64,000 bases of DNA from Luteimonas sp. RC10 (GCF_014192745.1 NZ_JACHYJ010000007.1:1-64000); one strand, 5' to 3'. Positions 48,270 to 58,064 are shown, counted from the first letter of the stretch. Notes: generated from the letters alone by a model not told the origin. Translations and numbers: made by a program.

Positions 48270-49858
48270 CAGGACGCCCACCCGAAACGCGGCGCCAACT
48301 GGGCGACCAGCGCCTCGAAGCCCTCGTCATCGGGCAACCGCCCGCCGTACGCGGCGCGCTGCCAGACCCGCACCATGCCCGCGAACGCGTCACGGTCGCC
48401 GGCCTCGGGCAGACGCCGCGATGCGCGCAGGCACTGCGCCTCGGTCGCGCCCGGGACCAGGGTCACCCCGGCCCGTTCGGCCATCGCCTCGACGCTGCCG
48501 CGGTAGAGCAGCGCCAGCGCACGCCGCCGCTGGCCCGCGCGCCACAGCGCCCGCGCGCTCGTCACCAGATCGTCTGGCAAGGCCTCGGGCAGCGGCGGCG
48601 CCGCATCGACGACGATCTCGCTGGGCGCGTCCGGTGCGGCGAGCCCGTCGCGCATCCACGGCCACCAGCGGCGTGCGGTCAACGCCAGGGCCAGCACGAT
48701 CAGGCCGAACACGATCCACAGCCCGTACTCGGCGATCAGTGCGAGCACCTGTGCAATCGCCGCGAACACCCCCGGATCGAGCGTGCTGCTGCGATCGCGC
48801 GCCTTGTCCTCGCGCGTCTTGGGCTGCCAGCGCCGCTCGATCCGCCGGTTGTCGAGCAGGGGATCGGCATAGGCGCGCTCGACGGACTGGCCGAAGTCCG
48901 CCTCCTGCGCGAACTGGTCGTCGAACACGTCCTGCAGCGAAACCGCCGAGGCGTCCGGCTCGCGCTGCCGGTCCCGGTCCTCGGGCGTCCAGGTCTTGGT
49001 CGGCGCCAGCGGGTCGTCGGCCGGGGCCTGTTGCGCCTGCGAGGGCCCGGCGGCCAGCAGCAGGCCCGCCAACAGCGCGACCGCGACGGTCGAGGCTGCC
49101 GGTGCGATCCGCGCACGCACCCGCCGGAACGCGATCTCCAGGTCCCAGGCCTCCAACTGCGTGCGCCGGTTGAGGTACAGCCCGAACCCGGCGCCGACCT
49201 GGAACGGCGCGACCAGACCGATCGCCAGCCACAGCGCCAGATTGCCCAGCACCTGCGCCCAGCGCGGGGGCTGCTGGGTGATCAGCGCCCACATCGCGCG
49301 CGCCGACTCCGACAGCAGCTCGGCCGGCACGAACAGCAGCACCAGCGAGACCAGCGACAGCACCAGCACGCCGACGAACAGCTGACCGATGATGGCCAGC
49401 AACAGCGCATGCCCGCCGACGCCGTCGACCAGCAGGCGCCGGCGCTGCGCCAGCGCCGGTCCGGTCAGACCTTCGAGCAATGCGACCGGCAGCGCCACCG
49501 TCCGCCACGGACTGAACCGCCGCCAGGTCAGGTACCCGAGCAGCGGCCGCCAGCCCCAGCGCAGTTGCGCGGCGAGCGTCTGCCGCAGTCGCGGCGCGGC
49601 GCCGAACACGGCGCGCGAGAGCACGAACAACGGAATCCGGTCGAGCAGCGGCGTCAGCCACCACAGCGCCAGCGTCGCCAGCCAGAGACGGTCGATCGCC
49701 CAGGCCGCGGCGTTGACCGCGACAAACAGCGGCAGCGCGCACGCCAGCCACGGCCCCCAGATCGCAGCCGCATGCCGGCGCACCAGCGCGTTGCCCAGTT
49801 CCATCGCTTCCCAGCCGGTCCGCGGGCGCAGCTCGACCTGGACCGACTCAACGCGCAT
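48269..49858 (-). CDS. DUF4129 domain multi-pass membrane protein
   Basis: The 529-aa protein has an N-terminal membrane region with several helices (about 25-275), a periplasmic or cytoplasmic linker, another TM (LWIVFGLIVLALALTA) and a C-terminal DUF4129 domain (SARALWRAGQRRRALALLYRGSVEAM). ATG 49858 overlaps the SpoIIM gene by 11 bp. The function is unknown; it belongs with the MoxR system. Confidence 0.83.
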   Translation of the reverse strand: MRVESVQVELRPRTGWEAMELGNALVRRHAAAIWGPWLACALPLFVAVNAAAWAIDRLWLATLALWWLTPLLDRIPLFVLSRAVFGAAPRLRQTLAAQLRWGWRPLLGYLTWRRFSPWRTVALPVALLEGLTGPALAQRRRLLVDGVGGHALLLAIIGQLFVGVLVLSLVSLVLLFVPAELLSESARAMWALITQQPPRWAQVLGNLALWLAIGLVAPFQVGAGFGLYLNRRTQLEAWDLEIAFRRVRARIAPAASTVAVALLAGLLLAAGPSQAQQAPADDPLAPTKTWTPEDRDRQREPDASAVSLQDVFDDQFAQEADFGQSVERAYADPLLDNRRIERRWQPKTREDKARDRSSTLDPGVFAAIAQVLALIAEYGLWIVFGLIVLALALTARRWWPWMRDGLAAPDAPSEIVVDAAPPLPEALPDDLVTSARALWRAGQRRRALALLYRGSVEAMAERAGVTLVPGATEAQCLRASRRLPEAGDRDAFAGMVRVWQRAAYGGRLPDDEGFEALVAQLAPRFGWAS

Positions 49859-50849
49859 CCACGCCTCCACGCCCACCACGCCACAGCCACAGCAGGACCA
49901 GCAACCACAGCCCGCCGCCGACCCCGAAGCGCACCGGATCGGGAATCGACCCGGTCGATGACCAGAACGCCTCCACGAACGCCGCGAACACCAGCAGCAC
50001 CAGGATGCCGATGCACAGCCGGCCGCCATCGCGTCCGGCCTGCACCAGCGCATCGACCCGCCGCAACGGGCCCGGTGCGACCAGTGCCAGGCCCAGCCGC
50101 AGGCCGCCGGCCCCGGCGATCACGATCGCGGTGAGCTCGGGCGCCGAATGGCCGACCACGAAGCGCCAGAACGGGCCGCCATGGCCGATCGCCTGCAGGT
50201 GGCCGGCGACGACGCCGAAGAACACGCCGTTGAACAGCAGCACGAAGATCGTGCCCACGCCCGCCAGCAGCCCGCTGGCAAAGGTGCGGAACCCGATACT
50301 GACGTTGTTCCAGATGTAGTAGCCGAACATCTGCACATCGGTCTGGCCCGAACGCTGGAAGGCCATGTCCGCTCCCGCCGGGTCGTACATCGATTCCATC
50401 TGCGCCAGTTGCGACGGCGAGAGCACCGTATAGGCCAGCTCCGGCCACCGCAGCACCAGCGCGAACAACAGCGCCATCGGCAATGCGAACAAGGCCAGCG
50501 ATGCCCACAGGCAACCGCGCTGGGCGCGCACCAGGCGCGGGAACTCGGCCAGCAGGAACAGCAGCGCGCGCCGCCAGGGCGGCGGCGGCGGGCGATACAT
50601 CACCGCGTGGCCGCGCTGCATCAGCGCCTGCAGCCGGGCGGTGAGCTGCGGGCTGTAGCCGCGCCGGCGCGCGAGCGCCTGTTGCTGGCACAGCCGGCGG
50701 TAGCGCGAGGGGATCTCCTCGTCGCTCAGGCCGTCCCAGCCGCTGCGGTGGCGGCGTGCGCGCCAAGGGCTGGCCGCGCGTGCATCGAGCCAGCGCTCGA
50801 ACGCATCCCATTCGGCCGCGTGCCGGGCGACGAAGCGGTCCTGCCTCAT
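49848..50849 (-). CDS. SpoIIM-like stage II sporulation protein M family
   Basis: The 333-aa protein is a SpoIIM-family membrane protein (MFGYYIWNNVSIGFRTFASGLLAGVGTIFVLLFNG, GHSAPELTAIVIAGAGGLRLG). In non-sporulating bacteria it occurs with RDD, MoxR and DUF58 proteins. The name reflects homology, not sporulation. It overlaps RDD by 4 bp. Confidence 0.92.
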   Translation of the reverse strand: MRQDRFVARHAAEWDAFERWLDARAASPWRARRHRSGWDGLSDEEIPSRYRRLCQQQALARRRGYSPQLTARLQALMQRGHAVMYRPPPPPWRRALLFLLAEFPRLVRAQRGCLWASLALFALPMALLFALVLRWPELAYTVLSPSQLAQMESMYDPAGADMAFQRSGQTDVQMFGYYIWNNVSIGFRTFASGLLAGVGTIFVLLFNGVFFGVVAGHLQAIGHGGPFWRFVVGHSAPELTAIVIAGAGGLRLGLALVAPGPLRRVDALVQAGRDGGRLCIGILVLLVFAAFVEAFWSSTGSIPDPVRFGVGGGLWLLVLLWLWRGGRGGVDAR

Positions 50850-51595
50850 GCGCGGCGCCCCAGCAGCCAGTTCGCGATGCCCAGCAGGCGCAGCACGCCC
50901 ACCTCGCCGCGCGCACCGGTCACCGGTGCGACCACGTCGGCCAGTTCCTGCTGCCGCCCGGGCGTGAGCGTGCCCGCGCGCTCGGCGAACGCGATCACCG
51001 CGATCTGCTCATGCGCCTGCAGCGGCACGGCCGGGGCCTGCGGCTGCAGCTCCAGCGCGGTCGGCAAGGTCCGGTCGCGGGGGGCATGGATCACCAGTGT
51101 GCCGGCGACCATGTCGCCCAGCCGCCGGCTCCAGGGATCGGCCAGGCAGGCCACCAGACCCGCGCCGTAGCCCATCGGCAGCATGTCGACGGTCCGCATC
51201 AGGTTGCGCACGAAGCTGGCCATCCAGCCGATCGGCGCGCCATCGGCCGAGACCACGCGCAATGACAGCGCGCGCTTGCCGGGGGTGCGGCCGCCGGCCA
51301 GGGCCTCGAACAGCACCGGGTAGCCCCAGAAGATCACGAACAGCGTGACCATGTAGACGCCCGAGCCGACCCGGCCCAGCAGACCGAGCACGATCGCCGC
51401 GGCCAGCAGCAGCGCGCCGCGGATGCCCAGGTCGATCAGCCAGGCGACCGCACGCGGCACCGGGCCGGCCGCCGGCAGTTGCAAGGCCACACCCTCGGGC
51501 GTGTGCACCTCGCGCACGGTGTCGAGCAGGGCCATGGGCGCCTGCGTGCGCGCAGCTGTCGCGGCCTCCCTGCGCCCCTGCTCCGTATCGCTCAT
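50846..51595 (-). CDS. RDD family membrane protein
   Basis: The 249-aa protein has the RDD domain: RAVAWLIDLGIRGALLLAA with the Arg and Asp residues, GRTPGKRALSLRVV and RLGDMVAGTLVI. It opens the six-gene operon and overlaps SpoIIM. The role is unknown, possibly small-solute transport. Confidence 0.92.
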   Translation of the reverse strand: MSDTEQGRREAATAARTQAPMALLDTVREVHTPEGVALQLPAAGPVPRAVAWLIDLGIRGALLLAAAIVLGLLGRVGSGVYMVTLFVIFWGYPVLFEALAGGRTPGKRALSLRVVSADGAPIGWMASFVRNLMRTVDMLPMGYGAGLVACLADPWSRRLGDMVAGTLVIHAPRDRTLPTALELQPQAPAVPLQAHEQIAVIAFAERAGTLTPGRQQELADVVAPVTGARGEVGVLRLLGIANWLLGRRA

Positions 51596-51614
51596 GCGTC
51601 GTACGTCGTCCCGC

Positions 51615-52157
51615 TCAGGCCGCCATCGCGGCCAGATACTCGTCCTTGAGCCGGACGTAGTGCGCCGCGCTGTAGCGTAGCCCCTCGATCTGCGCCTCGG
51701 TGAGCCGGCGCACGCAGCGCGCCGGATTGCCGACCCACAGCTCGCCCTCGCCGATCTCCCGGCCCGGCGGCACCACCGCGCCGGCGCCGATCATCGCGTG
51801 GCGGCCGATCACGACGCCGTCGAGCACGATCGCGCCCATGCCCACCAGCACCGCGTCGCCGATCGTGCAGGCATGAAGGATCGCCTTGTGGCCGACGGTG
51901 ACGTCGTTGCCGACGATGGTCGCAAAGCCGCCGAGCTTGGCATGCGGGCCGGCGTGACTGACGTGGATCACGGTGCCGTCCTGCACGCTGGTACGCGCGC
52001 CGATGCGCACGTGGTTGACGTCGCCGCGGATCACCGTGCCGGGCCAGACCGAGACGTCGTCGCCCAGATGCACGTCGCCGATCACGGTCGCGGCCGGATC
52101 GACATAGACGCGGGCGCCGAGCTGCGGCGCGATGTTGCGATAGGGGCGCAAGTTCAT
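51615..52157 (-). CDS. Gamma carbonic anhydrase family protein (YrdA-like)
   Basis: The 180-aa left-handed beta-helix protein shows hexapeptide repeats (VIGDVHLGDDVSVWPGTVIRGD, VLVGMGAIVLDGVVIG) and the metal-binding histidines in HVSHAGPH and GHKAILHACTIG. YrdA-type proteins bind zinc but often lack proven carbonic anhydrase activity. It ends 19 bp upstream of the RDD operon on the same strand. Confidence 0.93.
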   Translation of the reverse strand: MNLRPYRNIAPQLGARVYVDPAATVIGDVHLGDDVSVWPGTVIRGDVNHVRIGARTSVQDGTVIHVSHAGPHAKLGGFATIVGNDVTVGHKAILHACTIGDAVLVGMGAIVLDGVVIGRHAMIGAGAVVPPGREIGEGELWVGNPARCVRRLTEAQIEGLRYSAAHYVRLKDEYLAAMAA

Positions 52158-52257
52158 CGCGCGAGTATGCCTGCCCGGGCACGGCTTTGCCCCCTCGCAC
52201 AGAGGCCGCGGCGCTGCGATCCGCGCCTGCGCCCGGGACCGGCGCCTGCGCGAGGGC

Positions 52258-54228
52258 TCAGCGCGCGGACGGCAGCCGGTACCAGCCGCGGTCGTAGGCG
52301 AGCGAGCCCCACAGCGCCTGGGCATGCGCCTGCCGGGCCAGCGCCGGCGACAGCGCGGTCGGACGCAGCACCCCGGTCCCGGGCGTGTAGCGGTACTGGC
52401 TCGGCGGCTTGTCCGGCTGGAACACCACCACGTCCTCGCCCTGCAGCCAGGCGAAGTTGCGGTCGTACTGCATCAGCGCCCGCCCCGGCAGGCTGATGTG
52501 CGGATCGGAGAGGTCGCGGCCGGTCATCGGCGTGGCATCGCCGATGCCGATCAGCGACAGCAGCGTCGGCCCCAGGTCGATCTGGCTGGCGATGCGATCG
52601 TCGCGGCGCGGCGCGATGCCTCCGCCGAGGATCAGCCCGGGGATGTGGAAATTGTCGATCGGCACCAGGTCGCGGCCGAACACCCGCGAGTCGTGGTCGG
52701 CCACGACCAGAAAGACGGTGTCGCGCCAGTAATCGCTGGCCATCGCGCGCGCGAAGAACCCGCCCAGCGCGTGGTCGGCGTACTTGGCGGCGTTGTCGCG
52801 CGTGTGCAACGGCTGCTCGTAGGGTGCGATGCGCCCTTCGGGGAACTCGAAGGGGTCGTGATTGCTCGAGGTGAACACGAAGCCGAAGAATGGCCGGCCC
52901 TCGGCATGCAGGCGCGCGAACTCGCTGTCGGCGCGCGCGAGCAGATCCTCGTCCGACACGCCCCAGGCACCGACGAAGGTCGGGTTGCGGTAGTCGCGCT
53001 GCTCGATCACCCGACCGAAGCCATTGCCCAGGAAGAACCCGCGCATGTTGTCGAAGTGACTCTCGCCGCCGTAGTAGAACGTGGTGTCGTAACCGCGCCG
53101 GCGCAGCACCTCGGCCAGGGTGAAGAAGCCATGCTGGCTGCGTTGCCGCTTGACCACCGCCTGCGCCGGCGTTGGCGCGAACCCGGCGACGACCGCCTCG
53201 ATACCCCGCACCGAACGCGTGCCGGTCGCATAGAGGTGGGTGAACGCCCAGCCCTGACGCGAGAGCGTGTCGTAGTGCGGCGACAGCGGGCGCCCGCCCA
53301 GACTGCCGATGAACTGTGCGCCGAGGCTCTCCTCGAGCACGATGACGAGGTTCTTCGGCCGTCCCTGCCAGGTGGGCGTGCGCGCAGCGAGCGTGGGGAT
53401 CGCCGGATCGGCGAACGCGGCCGCCGGCAGGCCGGTGTCGCGGCGCACCGTCGCGAGCACCTCCGCATCGGGCAATTCGCCATACAACGCCTGCGCGCTG
53501 TCCTCGTGGCGCAGCCAGCCGCGCACCGCGTCGCCCAGCGAATAGAACGAGTTCAAGGGCAACGTGTTGACCGTGGGATCGCTGCTGAAGGCCAGCATCG
53601 CGGGGTTCATCGGCCGATGCCCCAGGGTCGAGCGCACCCCCAGCGCTGCGAGCGCGAGCACCAGCAGCGCCAGCACCGCGCGCACCGGCAGTCCGGGCAG
53701 CGGCACGTCATCCGGCGGCCAGCAACGGCGCACCAGGCGGGCGCTGCCCCAGGCCGCGAGACCGGTCAGCACCAGCACCGCGATGCATTCCAGCGGGCGG
53801 CCGCCGACCAGCATCGACAGCACTTCGCGCGGATACACCAGGTATTCGATGAACAACCGATTAGGACGCAGCCCGTACTCCTGCATGAAGCCCGGGGTCG
53901 CCAACTCCAGGTTGGCCAGCAGTGTGAAGCCCGCGACCAGCCACACGACGGCCACGCCGCGCACCGCGCGCCAGGCGAACATGCCCGCGGGCAGCAGCAT
54001 CAGCAGTGCGGCGAGCGGGCCGAACAGCAGGCAGACGCTGGCGATGTCCACGCGCAGGCCCTGCAACAGCACCGGCGCCCAGCCGTCGACCGCAGTGACT
54101 CGGGCATGGTGCCAGCCCGCCAGGCCCAGCCGCGACAGGCTCAGCAGCAGCAGGGCAAGCGCGCAGATCCCCAGAACGGGGCGGAGCCGGGCAAGCGCCC
54201 CGAGCAGCCTGGTCATCGCCGATTCCAT
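52258..54228 (-). CDS. LTA-synthase-family sulfatase (alkaline-phosphatase superfamily) membrane protein
   Basis: The 656-aa protein has five N-terminal TM helices (to about residue 195) and a periplasmic LTA-synthase/sulfatase domain. The nucleophile Thr is in ATGTRSVRGIEA, with metal ligands near EESLGAQF and ADHDSRVFG, and the substrate region near FVFTSSNHDPFEFP. In Gram-negatives this family transfers glycerophosphate or phosphoethanolamine to periplasmic glucans or lipid A-type acceptors. It is divergent from the two-component system across an 11-bp direct-repeat array. Confidence 0.9.
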   Translation of the reverse strand: MESAMTRLLGALARLRPVLGICALALLLLSLSRLGLAGWHHARVTAVDGWAPVLLQGLRVDIASVCLLFGPLAALLMLLPAGMFAWRAVRGVAVVWLVAGFTLLANLELATPGFMQEYGLRPNRLFIEYLVYPREVLSMLVGGRPLECIAVLVLTGLAAWGSARLVRRCWPPDDVPLPGLPVRAVLALLVLALAALGVRSTLGHRPMNPAMLAFSSDPTVNTLPLNSFYSLGDAVRGWLRHEDSAQALYGELPDAEVLATVRRDTGLPAAAFADPAIPTLAARTPTWQGRPKNLVIVLEESLGAQFIGSLGGRPLSPHYDTLSRQGWAFTHLYATGTRSVRGIEAVVAGFAPTPAQAVVKRQRSQHGFFTLAEVLRRRGYDTTFYYGGESHFDNMRGFFLGNGFGRVIEQRDYRNPTFVGAWGVSDEDLLARADSEFARLHAEGRPFFGFVFTSSNHDPFEFPEGRIAPYEQPLHTRDNAAKYADHALGGFFARAMASDYWRDTVFLVVADHDSRVFGRDLVPIDNFHIPGLILGGGIAPRRDDRIASQIDLGPTLLSLIGIGDATPMTGRDLSDPHISLPGRALMQYDRNFAWLQGEDVVVFQPDKPPSQYRYTPGTGVLRPTALSPALARQAHAQALWGSLAYDRGWYRLPSAR

Positions 54229-54270
54229 CCACCCAGGAGAGGGGCGGTGGCGACAGGATCACCAGCGGCC

Positions 54271-54311
54271 TGTCGGAAGCGTATGGGAAAGATGTCGGAA
54301 ATCTGTCGTAA
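54271..54311 (+). promoter_or_regulatory. Four direct repeats with 11-bp period (OmpR-family-type operator)
   Basis: TGTCGGAA (54271), TATGGGAA (54282), TGTCGGAA (54293) and TGTCGTAA (54304) start exactly 11 bp apart. Such spacing is the usual binding mode of OmpR/PhoB-family dimers. It lies between the divergent starts of the sulfatase (54228) and the response regulator (54375), so it could control both. Confidence 0.65.
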
Positions 54312-54374
54312 CGCCGCGGCCGCCGGCCGTATCATCGGACGCGAATGCCGGACTCGACGCCGTGGGAAGGACCG

Positions 54375-55067
54375 ATGCGACTGCTCGTGGTCGAGGACAA
54401 CCGCAACCTCGTCGGCAACCTGTTCGAATACTTCGAACCGCGTGGTCATGAGATGGACGCCGCACCGGACGGCATCGTCGGCCTGCACCTGGCGGTGACC
54501 CAACGCTACGACGCGATCATCCTGGACTGGATGCTGCCGCGGCTGGACGGCTGCACGCTGCTGCAGCGGCTGCGCGAACATGCGATCGACACACCGGTGA
54601 TCATGCTCACCGCGCGCGACGACCTGCACGACAAGCTCGTCGGCTTCCGCGCCGGCGCCGACGACTACCTGACCAAGCCCTTCGCCCTGCCCGAACTCGA
54701 GGTCCGGCTCGATGCCGTGCTCGCGCGTGCACGCGGCCGGCGCAGCCTACGCGCGCTGCAGATCCACGACCTGCGCCTGGACCTGGACACGCTGGAGGCC
54801 ACACGCGCCGGCCAGGTCCTGCACCTGTACCCGGCCGGGCGCAAACTGCTCGAGACGCTGATGCAGGCCAGCCCGGCAGCGGTCGAACGCCGGTTGCTCG
54901 AACATGCGCTGTGGGGTGACGCACCGCCCGATGGCGACATGCTGCGCTCGCATGTCTACGACCTGCGCCGCAGCGTCGACGGCCCATTCGCGGTCAAGCT
55001 GATCCGCACTCTCCCGCGCTACGGCTACCGGCTCGTCGCACCGACCGATGCGTGCCTGCCCGGATGA
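54375..55067 (+). CDS. OmpR-family response regulator
   Basis: The 230-aa regulator has a receiver domain with phospho-acceptor D51 (ILDWMLP), T79 and K101 (ADDYLTKPF), and a C-terminal winged helix (about 130-225, HVYDLRRSVDGPFAVKLIRTLPRYGYRL). GAAGGACC precedes ATG 54375. The upstream ATG 54345 is less likely. Its stop overlaps the kinase start. Confidence 0.94.
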   Translation: MRLLVVEDNRNLVGNLFEYFEPRGHEMDAAPDGIVGLHLAVTQRYDAIILDWMLPRLDGCTLLQRLREHAIDTPVIMLTARDDLHDKLVGFRAGADDYLTKPFALPELEVRLDAVLARARGRRSLRALQIHDLRLDLDTLEATRAGQVLHLYPAGRKLLETLMQASPAAVERRLLEHALWGDAPPDGDMLRSHVYDLRRSVDGPFAVKLIRTLPRYGYRLVAPTDACLPG

Positions 55068-56344
55068 GCCGGACCCGCAGCCTGCGCACCCGCATCCTCT
55101 ACTGGCTGGCGGCCTACGCGCTGCTGCTGGCAGCGGCCGTGTCGCTGCACGGCTTCCTGGTCAACGAGTACGCCGAACGCCTGCTATGGGATTCGATGCT
55201 GCGCACCGAGTTCGCCCGCCACCTCGAGCGGCGCGCCAGCGACCCGCATTACCGCTGGAGCGATTCGGACAGCCTGCGCCTGTACGTGGGCGACGCCAGC
55301 GCGCCGCCCGAGACGCACGGGCTGCCCGACGGCATCCACGACGAGGTCGAACTCGCCGACGGCACGGAGATCTTGGTGTTGGTCGACCATGTCGACGGCC
55401 TGCGCCACGTGCTCACGCTGGACATCACCGAGATGGAGCGCGAGGAGGACCGGCTGACGCTGTTCATCCTCGGCTCGTCGGTGCTGCTCGTGCTGCTGAT
55501 GGGTGCGGTGATGGCGGTGGGCCTGGGACGCGCCCTGCGCCCGTTGACGACGCTGGCGCGCGATATCGCCGCGCTCTCGCCCGACCGGACAGGACAACGC
55601 GTCGTGCCCGGGCCGCAGGCCAGCTCGGAACTGGAGGTCATCGCCGCCGCGCTCAACGATTACCTGCAGCGCAACGAGCACTTCGTCGAACGCGAGCGCG
55701 CGTTCATCCGCACTGCCAGCCATGAACTGCGCACACCGGTGGCGGTGATGTCGGGCGCGGCAGAACTCGCGCTCGCCGTCCCCGACATCCCCGCGGCAAC
55801 CGCCCACCAGCTTCGACGCATCCGCCATACCGCCGACGACATGGACCGCCTGATCGCGCTGCTGCTGGCACTGGCGAAGGATCCGGCCCGCCTGCTGCAG
55901 GCCGGCCACCCGATCGAACTGTCGGCGTTGCTGCCGGCGATCATCGACGACCACCGCCACCTCACCCGCGACAAGGCCCTGGAGATCGTCCTGCACGCGC
56001 CGCAGCCATGCACGATCCTCGCGCCACCGGGTGTGGTCAGCGCGACGGTGGGCAACCTGCTGCGCAATGCAATCGAACACAGCGACGACGGCCGGATCGA
56101 GATCGCCCTGTCTGCCGATGCGACCGTCGTCATCCGCGACCCCGGCCACGGCATGTCGCCCGAGCAGATCAGCACGATCTACTCGCGCATGGCGCGCAGC
56201 GCGGCCCCCGTGGGCGACGGCATCGGCCTGGAACTGATCGCACGAGTCTGCGAACACCTGGGCTGGGCGCTGGAGATCGACTCGGCGCCGGGCGGCGGCA
56301 CCACCGCCACGCTGCGCATGCACGCATTGGGCAGCGCGCGTTGA
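55064..56344 (+). CDS. Sensor histidine kinase
   Basis: The 426-aa kinase has two TM helices (about 12-31 and 132-153) around a 100-aa periplasmic sensor domain, a HAMP segment, H220 in the H-box ASHELRTPVAVMSG, and an ATPase domain with N-box NAIEHS, G1 DPGHGM and G2 GDGIGLEL. The F-box region (IYSRMARSAAP) is divergent. ATGA overlap with the regulator means they are translated together. The signal is unknown. Confidence 0.93.
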   Translation: MSRTRSLRTRILYWLAAYALLLAAAVSLHGFLVNEYAERLLWDSMLRTEFARHLERRASDPHYRWSDSDSLRLYVGDASAPPETHGLPDGIHDEVELADGTEILVLVDHVDGLRHVLTLDITEMEREEDRLTLFILGSSVLLVLLMGAVMAVGLGRALRPLTTLARDIAALSPDRTGQRVVPGPQASSELEVIAAALNDYLQRNEHFVERERAFIRTASHELRTPVAVMSGAAELALAVPDIPAATAHQLRRIRHTADDMDRLIALLLALAKDPARLLQAGHPIELSALLPAIIDDHRHLTRDKALEIVLHAPQPCTILAPPGVVSATVGNLLRNAIEHSDDGRIEIALSADATVVIRDPGHGMSPEQISTIYSRMARSAAPVGDGIGLELIARVCEHLGWALEIDSAPGGGTTATLRMHALGSAR

Positions 56345-56450
56345 GCGGCCGGCGCGTCATTCGCTGAACCGCAGGGCGCGAACCGGCTGTCGGCGATGCA
56401 GGGCGCCACGGCACGGCCGGGTGCAGCAGTGCCACGCCGCTGCATGCGGC

Positions 56451-57767
56451 CTAGCTCTTCAGACCCGCCAGCAGTCCGCGCATCCGGCGTCCAATGCCTC
56501 CGCTGACGGACGCGTGCAGCGCCGCCGGAAAGTCCGAGGGCAGTTCGCGTTCGAGCGACGCCAGCGCGGTATCCATTCGGGCGCCGATGTCTTCGATCGC
56601 ATGGCGCACCAGCGAGGGCGGCAGTCCCGCCGCGTCACCCGTCTGGAAGAAATGCCGGGCTTGGATCTCGTCGATGCGGTAGTGGTGGTTGTTGCCGAGC
56701 GACATGGCGAGCTTCATCTGCTTGCGTTCGATCTGTCTCGCATCGAGGCTGAGCTGCGCCGAGAGCACGTCGTACAGCGGCGTCAGCGCGTAGCCGCCGC
56801 CCGGGTGCAGGAAGATGCTGAAGTTCTTGGCATGGCCGTCAGTTGCACCAATCAGCCAGAAGATCAATTGCGCCTGGAGCAATGTGCGGTGATCGTCGAC
56901 GGGCGCATCGGCGCCCTTCAACAGGTCCGCGATTGCCACGAAGCCAGGACCGCCGTGACTCTGATATTTGCGCGCCGGCGGAACGGACAACGCCTGGCAG
57001 CAATCCTCCTGCGGCAGGCGAATCAGGCGGCCCTGACTCCAGACGCGGTCGAAACGCTGGACGACCAACGCCTTTGTCTGACCAAAAGTCACTATCTCCG
57101 CATGAGCGACCGGCAAACCGAGGTGGCCGAGCAAACGGAGGCAGTAGAACTCGTTCTCGACGCTGTTGGACAGATCGATGCCATTGGGCAATTGGCCGAT
57201 CTGCGGCTTGATCAGATGCGTGGTCGGCGTGGTGCCGTGCGGCTTCAGCCATTGTCCGTCCAACTGCAGCAGCGCGGTCTTCTCCTGCGCGCCCGCAACC
57301 GAGATCCGGAAGTCGTCGTCCCGGCGCAGCCCCAACGGGGCCTGCGCCAGCGATTTGAGCAGCTGTTCGATGGCCGCCTCGTCGACCGCTTCGCCCGAAA
57401 GCTGCGACGTATCGATCGGCGCCGCATCACCGACGATGAACTGCAGGGCGCCGATGCAGTCCCGGCCGATCTCGGCCAGCAGGCTGTAGGCATCGATGCC
57501 GGCAGCACCAACCTTCTCGGCCACGCGCTTACGTAGCTCGTCCGAGTCCGGCAACAGGTTCTCGAATACCGCGACGACCGGCTCGCCCCGCCAGGGGTCC
57601 TCGCGCAAAGGCAGCGACAGCGAGACCGGGAAGGCCTTGCTGCCGCGGTCCAGCCACGCGCGGTCGTAACGGAACTCGATCGCGCCGCTGGGCTCTTTTT
57701 GCAGATGTCCGACCAAGCGGTCGTTCTGGTAGACGCGTAGCGGCGGATGCCGGCGTGCCCTGGCCAT
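56451..57767 (-). CDS. hipA: HipA family kinase toxin
   Basis: The 438-aa Ser/Thr kinase has the N-terminal subdomain (RVYQNDRLVGHLQKE), the ATP-binding loop SVAGAQEKTAL, catalytic Asp in GATDGHAKNFS and the metal-binding YDVLS. E. coli HipA phosphorylates glutamyl-tRNA synthetase to cause persistence. The target here is inferred only. The gene lies 2 bp after hipB. Confidence 0.95.
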   Translation of the reverse strand: MARARRHPPLRVYQNDRLVGHLQKEPSGAIEFRYDRAWLDRGSKAFPVSLSLPLREDPWRGEPVVAVFENLLPDSDELRKRVAEKVGAAGIDAYSLLAEIGRDCIGALQFIVGDAAPIDTSQLSGEAVDEAAIEQLLKSLAQAPLGLRRDDDFRISVAGAQEKTALLQLDGQWLKPHGTTPTTHLIKPQIGQLPNGIDLSNSVENEFYCLRLLGHLGLPVAHAEIVTFGQTKALVVQRFDRVWSQGRLIRLPQEDCCQALSVPPARKYQSHGGPGFVAIADLLKGADAPVDDHRTLLQAQLIFWLIGATDGHAKNFSIFLHPGGGYALTPLYDVLSAQLSLDARQIERKQMKLAMSLGNNHHYRIDEIQARHFFQTGDAAGLPPSLVRHAIEDIGARMDTALASLERELPSDFPAALHASVSGGIGRRMRGLLAGLKS

Positions 57768-57769
57768 GC

Positions 57770-58015
57770 TCAGACCAGATCCAAGGGATCGGCGCCACGG
57801 CTGCGGGCAGCGATCCGCAGTTCCAGATCGAGTGCCGCCAGCACGGCGAGCACCGTGTCGAGCCGGGTCGCCGGATTGCCGGTCTCGATCAACGAGATCG
57901 TCTCCTGTCGCAGGCCGACGCGCTCGCCCAGCGCGCGCTGGCTCATGGCAAGGCGCTTACGGTTGCGGCGGATGGTGGTGCCGAGCTGCTTGGGGGTACG
58001 GGCCAGGTCGTGCAT
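57770..58015 (-). CDS. hipB: HipB-like XRE antitoxin/repressor
   Basis: The 81-aa Cro/C1 helix-turn-helix protein (LGTTIRRNRKRLAMSQRALGERVGLRQETISLIETG) heads the hipBA operon. AAGGAGACTGCG precedes the ATG. It likely neutralises HipA and represses the operon through the palindromes upstream. Confidence 0.93.
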   Translation of the reverse strand: MHDLARTPKQLGTTIRRNRKRLAMSQRALGERVGLRQETISLIETGNPATRLDTVLAVLAALDLELRIAARSRGADPLDLV

Positions 58016-58035
58016 CGCAGTCTCCTTGGCTCAAG

Positions 58036-58064
58036 ACTATGCGCCAATCGCAATAAGTTGGCAA
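58036..58064 (-). promoter_or_regulatory. hipBA promoter with overlapping operator
   Basis: On the minus strand, TTGCCA (-35) and CATAGT (-10) are 17 bp apart. The inverted repeat GCCAA-N10-TTGGC (58043-58062) covers the spacer and most of the -35 box, so binding there would block RNA polymerase. Confidence 0.6.

Noticed and set aside
49848..50849. Sporulation gene
   Set aside because: SpoIIM-family proteins are widespread in non-sporulating bacteria in this operon type; no other sporulation gene is present.
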